Shown: positions 1-7,207 of the stretch, one piece after another
Position numbering within the stretch: the first letter of the stretch is position 1
How the letters are laid out: each line of letters opens with the position of its first letter
NCBI GenBank assembly: GCA_036939755.1
Contig: JALLAZ010000491.1
Coordinates: forward strand, 1 to 15,693
Length of the DNA stretch: 15,693 nucleotides
DNA from: Stephanodiscus triporus
Taxonomy: Eukaryota; Bacillariophyta; Thalassiosirophyceae; Thalassiosirales; Thalassiosiraceae
Reading direction: 5' to 3'
Program-made: the position numbers and the translations under genes
The notes under the pieces: model-generated
Seen by the model: only the letters and a program-made list of their open reading frames with translations
Told to the model about the DNA's origin: nothing
Database searches by the model: none

Positions 1-52
<52 letters not shown>
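1..52. repeat. 52-nt poly-G homopolymer at window edge
   Basis: The window opens with 52 consecutive G residues, then changes abruptly to ordinary mixed sequence. Nothing telomere-like (no TTAGGG-type unit) accompanies it. A homopolymer of this length at the very end of a window most often reflects a sequencing or assembly artefact, such as no-signal G calls at a contig end. A genuine G-tract cannot be excluded from sequence alone. Confidence 0.95.
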
Positions 53-53
<1 letters not shown>

Positions 54-274
54 CGAGGCTGGCGAGGGCACGGCGTGTGGCGCGTTTTGGAACGTCGGGG
101 CGAAAGTGGGAGGTGGACGTTTCTTGACCATTTCTCTCACGCGTCCTTTCGTTTTGTTTTTCTTCGCCCGATCGTGAAACGATCAACGACCGATTGCGTG
201 CCCTCGTCCTCGGAATCGACGACGATGACGGTGACGGTGACGGCTACGACGATATGAAACGACGAACAAATTAG
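53..274 (+). other. probable intron or 5' flank upstream of the first visible NTT exon
   Basis: These 222 bases end in TTAG at 271-274, directly before sequence that reads in frame as a conserved NTT segment. In the NTT frame a TAG stop occupies 272-274, so coding cannot continue upstream without a splice. None of the three forward frames over 53-270 gives recognisable NTT sequence. I infer that this is the 3' part of an intron whose donor lies upstream or in the poly-G region. The C/T-rich stretch around 119-170 is compatible with intronic or untranslated sequence. Confidence 0.5.
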
Positions 275-1916
275 ATTTACGGGGTGCTGCCGGCGGCGAC
301 ATTATTCATCGGGGTGTATTCTAAGATGGCATCGTTGCTCGAGAGGAAGACGCTGTTCTACGCCACCTGCGTGCCGTTCTTCGTCTTCTTCTTCGCGTTC
401 GACGCGTTTGTGTATCCCAATCGACGCGCCATCCAACCCTCCCTGTCGACCGTTCGATCAGTCCTCGGTCTGTCGCGATACGCCCTCGACAATGGCGGAG
501 GCGAGGGGGCGTCCGCGATATTCGCGAAATTGCTTGCCAACTGGACGTCGTCCCTGTACTACGTCATCGCGGAGGTGTATTCGTCCGTATCCGTGGGCAT
601 ACTCTTCTGGCAGCACGCGAACGACGTCGTGTCCGTGTCGGAGGCGCGACGGTTCTATCCGCTCTTCGCTCAGATGAGCGGACTGGCCCCGATCGTGGCC
701 GGCCAGTACGTTGTGCGGTACGCGTCCCGATCGAAGGACTTCGGCGAGAGCTTGGGCAGGGTCACGAACATGGTCACGTTCTCGGGGATCATGATATGCC
801 TGTTCTACGGATGGAGCAACGCGTACATCGAGGGGACCGAGAGGGCGGCGGCGGAAGCAACTGCGACCGCGAACGGAGGCGTCGAACGGGGGCCCGACGC
901 GTCGTTGGAGCAAAGGCGCGGGAAGAAGAAGAAGAAGGAGAAGGCAAAGATGACGATGGTCGAGTCCGCGCGGTTCCTGGCGTCATCGGAATACTTGAGG
1001 TTAATCGCCGCCCTCGTTCTTGGATATGGTGAGAATACAAAAATCTCGAGAAAATAATGCACTTTCATTGCCCTTCGCACGCGTATCGGGGAGCTTCGTT
1101 CTCCCCTCGCGAAGTATTCGTAATTCGATGGAGAAGGCGCGTCGTGACCTTGCCCAAACCAACGAACCTCACGGAGTTTCATCCGTCGTTCTTTTTTCAG
1201 GCCTGTCGATCAACTTCACCGAGATAATGTGGAAATCCTGCGTCAAACGTCAGTATCCGGATCCCCTGGACTATCAGCGATTTATGGGAAATTTCTCATC
1301 GGTCGTCGGCCTATCCACCTGCATCGTCATCTTCCTGGGAGTGCAAGCCATTCAGATACTGGGGTGGCGGATAGGAGCCCTGGCTACGCCGACAGTCATG
1401 GGCGTGCTGGCGCTTCCGTACTTTTTCAGCATCCTCGTCGGTCTGGACAGTCCGGGGCGGTTGCGACTTGCTGTGATCTTCGGTACCATACAGTCGCTGG
1501 TCAGCAAAACGACCAAGTATGCACTATTCGATCCGACGTGAGTGAACATTATTCTGCCTTATCTGCTCCTTCTATGTTGATTACAAGTCACAATATATTA
1601 ATTTCTTCACGTTAACCAATTGGGATGCCTGCGACTACTATCAAAAAGAACGCAAATGGCCTACATCCCTCTTGACGATGAATCGAAGGTGAAGGGCAAG
1701 GCCGCCATCGAGGTCCTGGGATCGAGGATAGGTAAATCCGGTGGATCGCTGGTTCAGCAATTCCTCGTCCTGGCCTTTGGCAATATAATCGACGCGGCGC
1801 CAGTCTTGGCGATTCTGTATTATTTGGTATTAGTGTGGTGGGCATACTCCGCGAATAGACTATCGAGACTGTTTGACGCTAGAACGAAAGCGCAGGAGAA
1901 AGAAAAGGATGAATGA
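275..1916 (+). CDS. NTT: NTT-family ADP/ATP or nucleotide transporter (5' partial, 3 exons)
   Basis: Exons 275-1028, 1201-1537 and 1649-1916 join in frame to give 452 residues ending in TGA. The protein is a multi-spanning carrier of the NTT/TLC family (plastid and intracellular-parasite ATP/ADP antiporters and nucleotide importers). Family hallmarks are GVLPAATLF near the start, FYATCVPFF and YPNR, a membrane helix with VIAEVY and FW (Glu100), RRFYPLF, the INFTEIMWK motif (Glu259), AYIPLDDESK and GKSGGS (Lys393). Glu100, Glu259 and Lys393 match, from memory, three of the charged residues needed for transport in plant NTT1. The fourth, a Lys, should lie just before residue 1, across the missing splice junction. 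Residues about 188-226 form a variable loop with a dense Lys cluster. The signal or transit peptide and about the first 75 mature residues are missing, so plastid versus ER location and substrate cannot be decided. Family assignment is secure. Confidence 0.9.
1029..1200 (+). other. NTT intron 1 (172 nt)
   Basis: The donor is GTGAGA at 1029 and the acceptor is a strong pyrimidine tract ending TTTTTTCAG at 1200. Splicing divides a Gly codon (G at 1028 plus GC at 1201-1202) and joins LVLGYG to LSINFTE, restoring the conserved family motif. Reading through the intron meets a stop at 1057, before any family sequence resumes. Confidence 0.9.
1538..1648 (+). other. NTT intron 2 (111 nt)
   Basis: The donor is GTGAGTGA at 1538. 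The acceptor is the AG at 1647-1648, which has a weak pyrimidine tract but a TTAAC branch-point-like element at 1613-1617. Splicing completes a Thr codon (AC plus A) and joins ALFDPT to TQMAYIPLDD, as expected for the family. No other AG nearby gives this frame and sequence. Confidence 0.85.
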
Positions 1917-1959
1917 AAGGACACAGATTTCGCCGCATTGCTAGATGAGTTGAACAAAT

Positions 1960-1965
1960 AATAAA
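1960..1965 (+). terminator. AATAAA polyadenylation-like signal for NTT
   Basis: An AATAAA hexamer lies in an A/T-rich stretch 44 bases after the NTT stop codon. On the opposite strand, two overlapping AATAAA hexamers (2001-1996 and 1997-1992) overlap the IRE1 stop codon, so the two convergent transcripts probably overlap at their 3' ends. Use of this hexamer in this organism is assumed, not shown. Confidence 0.4.
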
Positions 1966-1992
1966 TAATAATGGTTCAATTTTGGTTGCTCT

Positions 1993-4900
1993 TTATTTAT
2001 TCTTCGGCGCTTGCTTTCCTGTTACTTTTGGCTTCCCTTTCCCCTGTGGCGTCTTTTGCTTGGAGTCGACCGCCCACTGCCCTTGCTCCTTTCTCGTATT
2101 CTCGATGGTCCTCGCTGCACCATATGTGTCCTCTCCGCCAGAGGCTTTGGGGTTAGCGGAGAGGCCGTGCTTGTTCACGAGTGTGCCCCATCGATGGCGC
2201 TTCCCTTCCTTCACGCGTAACTCAACAGGCCCATGGGCGAAAATGCACTTATTCTTTTTTCGCATCGGGCAGTGCGTCCCCAGACTAACGTCGAAGTGAT
2301 TGCATAATCGGGTACGAAATTTGGGGTCCTCGGCACATCGTGCCAAGTTGGTATCACGTTTTCCCAATTTCACGTCGAGTCTTTGGGTCCATTCATCATC
2401 GGACCTATACCAGCCCCGGCAACACAAACCCTTCGCAGCATTGCTCCCGCTCCACACGATTATGCCAGACAAGTCATCACTACGTCGCGGCAGATTGATG
2501 TCTAATTCTTCACTCCTTGATAAAGAAGGGAAGAACTCAGCTTCGCACGACAGAGGCTCATCTGGCTCATTCAGGACATTGGTATCTGACACTGCTGATT
2601 CTTCGTCCAACTCCGGAGGGACAGTGGGGGTGTTGATGGAACCCTTTTGATCTTCATCATCTTTCGCGACATCCTTGTCTTCCTCGACGTCAATGTATTG
2701 CTCAACATCCTCTTCTTGCTCGGCATCATCGTCATCTGGAATGGTCTCCATCGATTTTTCCAACGCCAACAAATCTGTTATCACTTCCTTCCTATCCCGG
2801 TCGCTTTTGATTGACTTGAGGCTAAATTTTCCTGAGATGGGCAATTTATAGTCAGCAACCAGCGGGTCGTCTATAACTAGATTGCTCACGCAAAAACGGT
2901 AGCAATGCATTAGCAATTGTGGAAATGTCCTCATCACATAGCTGGACAAACCATCTGTGCTTGACCCGATCCGGCATTTCAAATCAGCAGGTAACTCATC
3001 GTAGTGGTGATGCTTATTTCGGATCATTCTTAAGAGGTCGCGGACAGAGCTTGGGTCGTATGTGCGACGACTTACTGATGCTTGTATAAGTTCATGGTCG
3101 AGTAACTTTTCCCACGACGTCCCAAAGACGTCAACTGCGCCCTTTTCGATTGCGAATGTAATCAACGCTGAAGTATTGACATGCTTTTCTTGGGACAGAT
3201 CGCATAATTCTATTCGGTCCGAAACGTCACATAAAAACTTCAGGCGTTTCGACAGGCTCCAGAAGAAGGGGTGTTCACATACTTCATCAGCGGTTGGACG
3301 AGCTCTGGAATTTCTGTGGATCATCGACAAAATCAAATCGCTCGCATCGGGTGATACGAATTCCAAATCCTCTCGATTGGGAGCATTCTTCATTATGTTT
3401 GCTTCACGCTCATACCATTCTCCAAATGGGTGGGACCCGGGAAGAATGGTACAATAGAAGATGCATCCCAGGGAGAAAATATCAACAGACCTGCTTGTCC
3501 TATTTATTCCAACGTCTAGTGGAGAAGACTCAGGTGACAATTCAGACGCATCGGCGTTCGATGATGCCTCGGGCGACAAAAATCTCTGCGCCATTACCTC
3601 TGGCGCTTGCCATCCCACTGAACCAGCCCCCGCACCAGCATCACCAGCAAGACCCCCGCCAACTGAATTATTACCAAGCGTGCTGAGACCAAAGCTGCTT
3701 TGGCCAGCCAACTGTTTTCCCAGTCCCATATCAGATATCTTCGGTACGTATTCCTGGTTTATGAAACACTCTAATATTGAATTTGTATCACTGCATGTTG
3801 TGTGAGTGCAGTCGTCTACCTCCGTATCTGAATCAGAGCTCCCATGCTCTTCTGTCTTCATCACCGGCTTCGACTTACTGCGAAGCGCCAGAAGAATATT
3901 TTGAGGTTTCAAGTCTCGGTGAACTATCCTCCTGAGATATCGTGAGCAAGAGTGAGTTGAATTTACAAAAGCAGTCAAAGATAGGAGCATTATATTGCGT
4001 GACTCACAAGGAGTGTATGTGTCGGACGCCAGATGCAATTTGGAATAAGAGGCTTTTGGTGGCGGACTCAAAATCCTCACCACGTCCAACTGTGATTTGG
4101 AAAATTTCTTTGCGCATATTCCCGAGCTTGGCCAATGAACCGATCAAATCATTGAGTGACATGTCACATAGTTCTAATGCCAAGTAAACGAAATCGCCCC
4201 GCATCTCCTTGAGGAAATATCGCACAACATTCGGATGGCCATCAGATTCAATGAGGAGTTCGATTTCTCTATCAGCAGACGCGTGATACATGTTTAGCAA
4301 TCGCTTAACGGCAACTTGGCGCTTATCGAGAACTCCTTTATATACAATCGTGCCATGGCCGCCAAATCCTAAAATTTCCTCGGAGAGTTGTATGACACCA
4401 CCTTGACTCTGGGAGCTATTTTGAGCTTCCTTGGACTCTTCGGCCGAAGTGCCGCCCCCTGAAGCATCAAAGCTGTTGGAAAATTTTTTAGCTTCCCTCT
4501 TCAGTCGCTCCCTTCGGCCCATTTCAAAAGACACGACGAATAGCAATGCTACTGTGGGAGCGATCCACGACGACATAATTTTAAGAAACTGTTGGAAGAC
4601 GGAGTTTTTCTTGCGACTAGCATTCCCCTCGAGCATGTCGAGGTACAAATCATAGTCTAAGTCTGATGATTCGAAGAAAGCCGCCATATCGACATTTCCA
4701 TCATCGTCTAGCAAGTTCCCCATTATGAGACTGGCTCCGATAAGACATCCAGGGTAAAGCGGAGATGACGGAGTACATCCATGCTTGATGTAGACATGCT
4801 GCTTGTCTCCCGAGTCAACATCGTTACTGCTAGAATCGTGGCGGTTTTGATGAAAGCCAATAGTGGCATGCTGTTTATTCAATTTTGAAGGCATAAGCTC

Positions 4901-6586
4901 ATGAGGATTGTTCGTGTTCGCCATTTCCGATGCCATCAAATGAGGTTGTGAGAGCCTCAGAGGAGGTTGAGGCCTCGAAATACGCTCGCCTAGTGGTAAC
5001 GCATAAATTTGCCCATTTTGCAATTCGCCAACGACCGGAGTCGGTACACTCAAGGCCACGGCGCGACATTCTCCAGATTTCCCAACCTTGCAGGCGTCAT
5101 CGATCATGCCCATCGGCAACGATGATGACTGCTCAATAGATGCGATTTGCTTTTCTAACAACTGAGGCAGGCCATCCTTGTGTGATTCAGACGACGATAT
5201 CGAAGAATCATCTAACATATTCACACGGATTTTGCGCCCAGACGAGGCCTCAATCGCATACACGACAGGTGACTCCAGCAATGCAAACGAAACCCAACCT
5301 GCGGTACAGGACTCAGAAATATAGCGGCAATGATCGCGGAATGCGACATTGCCACTGGGTGTGGATATAAAAAATGGCGATCCTTGGCTTATTGAGGATC
5401 CCCCCCTCGCGTTTGAGTTCACTTTTTTCTCATCAGAAATATCGGGGGCAGGCAAGCTTAATATTCGATCCCCAAAACTCGGATGGCGTAGAGCCTCCGT
5501 GATGTGATCAGTAAAAATGCGCTCATCTTCTTCGTCTCGAATGACCAATGAGGAGGGCGCATTGACGCGCTGATGATCTCCATGAATCATTTCGTCCACA
5601 CTAAGGATCTCCGCAACAGAAAATTCGATGTCTACCGTACCCATGTGCAAATCATGAACGGTTACTGTATGCTCCAGCCTGCCTATCCAAACAACATCCC
5701 TCCCCTCAAGAGATGGCGGAAGTTGTCCGTCGTCTTCATCTTCAACCTGATTCCATTTTGGAATCACCCTCAATATCTCCCCAGTGCGCTCATCAATAGC
5801 CGCCACCATTGCTTTACGCGATCCGACAAAGAATCGTTGAGCATCCACAAACGGAGCCCTGTCGACAAGGTCACGTATGTGCATGCTAACAGATAGTTCG
5901 TGGCCTGTAGGACCACCGCCTGCATTTGCATCATCACCCCCAGTTAAGTAAACCGTCCCATCGATAGAGGGAACGGCATGCCATTGATAATTGTGAATAC
6001 TGTGCTTTTCGGGTGATTCCAGCGCCTTGGTAGTTGTGGATACTAAAGGAGAGAGAAATTGGTTCCATTCGACAGGTGACGACTCAACTTCGCCATTGTC
6101 ATTAATTGCAGAATCTTTCGATTGCTTCCACAGAAGCCGACCAGAAGTGCGTGATATACCCGCCAGCGTCCCATCGACAGCGGATAAAATAATTACCGAA
6201 TCCTTGTCTTTTTCAGTATTGCCATTATTGATATTGCTTGGATTACCACCATTATCTTGTGATTGCATTTTCAGCCTTGGATTTAGCCAATCGCTCGGCG
6301 TAGGACCAGGATTGCTGCTTTCTGCGTCATAATCAGAAAGAAAGTCTCCGAGAAGATCATCATCGTTCTCGTCATCGACAGCATCAATATCATCTTTTTG
6401 AACCCCAGCTTTTCTTTCGCCATAGTTATTGGTGTAAGGTTTTCCATTTCGTGTGGATTCTATTTGTCTGCCACTTCCAGATGCCTTTAAAGTTGAATCC
6501 ACCCAGGTCTCCGCAGAGACATTTTTTATGAATGAAGAAAAATAAATTCCCAAATAAAGCGAAAGAAGGCTTGCGCTAGATCGCAT
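1993..6586 (-). CDS. IRE1: IRE1 ER-stress sensor kinase/endoribonuclease with C-terminal CCCH zinc finger
   Basis: Exons 6586-4008 and 3931-1993 (minus strand) encode 1505 residues. IRE1 senses unfolded protein in the ER lumen, oligomerises, and cleaves mRNA on the cytosolic side. Order seen: signal peptide 1-25; luminal beta-propeller-like sensor about 129-380 with repeated DGT and SGR-type strands; membrane helix about 670-690; kinase from 732 (glycine loop GFGGHG 740-745, Lys761, HRD 864-866, DMG 927-929, APE-like 969-971); KEN RNase about 1082-1206. RNase residues Tyr1151, Arg1164, Asn1165 and His1169 match human Y892, R905, N906 and H910 in both identity and spacing. After an acidic linker comes a CCCH finger (Cys1403, Cys1414, Cys1422, His1426) and a basic tail. 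The start at 6586 is chosen because it begins a good signal peptide, although the frame stays open to 7054. PERK is excluded by the KEN domain. Without the CCCH region the length fits IRE1. Confidence 0.93.
2188..2415 (-). other. CCCH zinc-finger module at the C-terminus of IRE1
   Basis: Residues about 1366-1441 of the IRE1 protein form a compact module. It opens with GWYRSDDEW, continues through KFRTRLC, and has zinc ligands spaced C-X10-C-X7-C-X3-H (Cys1403, Cys1414, Cys1422, His1426). KCIFAHGP and a basic ELRVKEGKRHRWG segment follow. RxxLC before the first Cys and FAHG after the last follow the RNA-binding CCCH pattern of the TTP type, though the Cys spacing is longer than the usual C-X8-C-X5-C-X3-H. 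RNA binding is inferred from the family, not shown. The module is in the same open frame as the kinase and RNase. Confidence 0.82.
3932..4007 (-). other. IRE1 intron (76 nt) inside the kinase catalytic region
   Basis: On the minus strand the donor is GTGAGT starting at 4007 and the acceptor is ATCTCAG ending at 3932. Splicing completes a Leu codon and joins RHIHSL to RIVHRDLKPQN, the canonical kinase catalytic loop. The intron is not a multiple of three, and an in-frame TGA lies at 4006-4004 immediately after the exon, so retention would truncate the protein just before the catalytic loop. Confidence 0.92.
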
Positions 6587-7207
6587 TAACTGCAATTTTC
6601 GACCACCAACCTTCGACGAACGGTTAATACTTGCAAAGCTCCAACGCCGCCTGCGACGTGTGTTGCAAAACCACTGTGTTCTTAAACATGTCTTGGTCGA
6701 GCAATCGGTTTGAGGCCATTCGCTCTGAAAATCTCGTGAGTTGTGGCATCGGCTATATCTGAAAATCATGTAAGACACGTCAAGATAAGTAGCTTGCGAT
6801 GTGACGTTGTTCGGTGCTCCACATGAAGATATCACAGCGCTTATTGGGGGCCTTCTTTTTCTGCTTTGACGAGCTGATGTATCAGCAATCATTATTTGTT
6901 GACACTGAGACAAACCTTTAAGTAGTGCCCGGGTCATCGCGGAGGGGGCCACGGGCGGGCCGGCAGGACCCTGAGCGAGTGTTGTGGTCTTGCGTACTAC
7001 CGACGGCCAGACAAGGGAGTCCCAATATGGGGAGAGAACAGAGAACAAACACACTGAACTTAGCGAGAAAAGCCGTTGTTGACATAGAACGGACCATTGT
7101 AAGTAGGAATCAGTGATAATATTCTCGGAGAGGAGCGCTCTATTCAGCGCTCGTTTCTACTCTCTACGAGTCTTCGAGATTAACCTCAACTTGTCACTTT
7201 AGAAAGA
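6587..7207. promoter_or_regulatory. divergent 5' region between IRE1 and the coiled-coil gene
   Basis: This 621-bp interval separates the preferred IRE1 start from the start of the oppositely directed coiled-coil gene, so it should hold both promoters. I see no convincing TATA box. A 7-bp inverted repeat (GAGCGCT, 6-nt loop, AGCGCTC) lies at 7133-7152. The IRE1-proximal part (6587-7054) is stop-free in the IRE1 frame for 156 codons and could be translated if an upstream ATG is used, which would shrink the intergenic space to 153 bp. Confidence 0.5.
7133..7152. repeat. inverted repeat (7-bp arms, 6-nt spacer)
   Basis: GAGCGCT at 7133-7139 and AGCGCTC at 7146-7152 are exact reverse complements. 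The element sits 56-75 bases upstream of the coiled-coil ATG, probably in its 5' UTR or core promoter. It could be a small RNA hairpin or a dimeric factor site; no function is assigned. Confidence 0.5.

Noticed and set aside
1..52. Poly-G run as a telomere
   Set aside because: There is no TTAGGG-type unit and no degenerate repeat, only an unbroken homopolymer.
458..913. 151-codon minus-strand open frame opposite NTT exon 1
   Set aside because: It is Arg/Val-rich shadow sequence opposite a well-supported conserved exon and has no family resemblance.
1993..6586. Reading the luminal-domain kinase as PERK (eIF2-alpha kinase)
   Set aside because: The KEN RNase domain with Y, R, N and H at IRE1 spacing follows the kinase directly; PERK lacks it.
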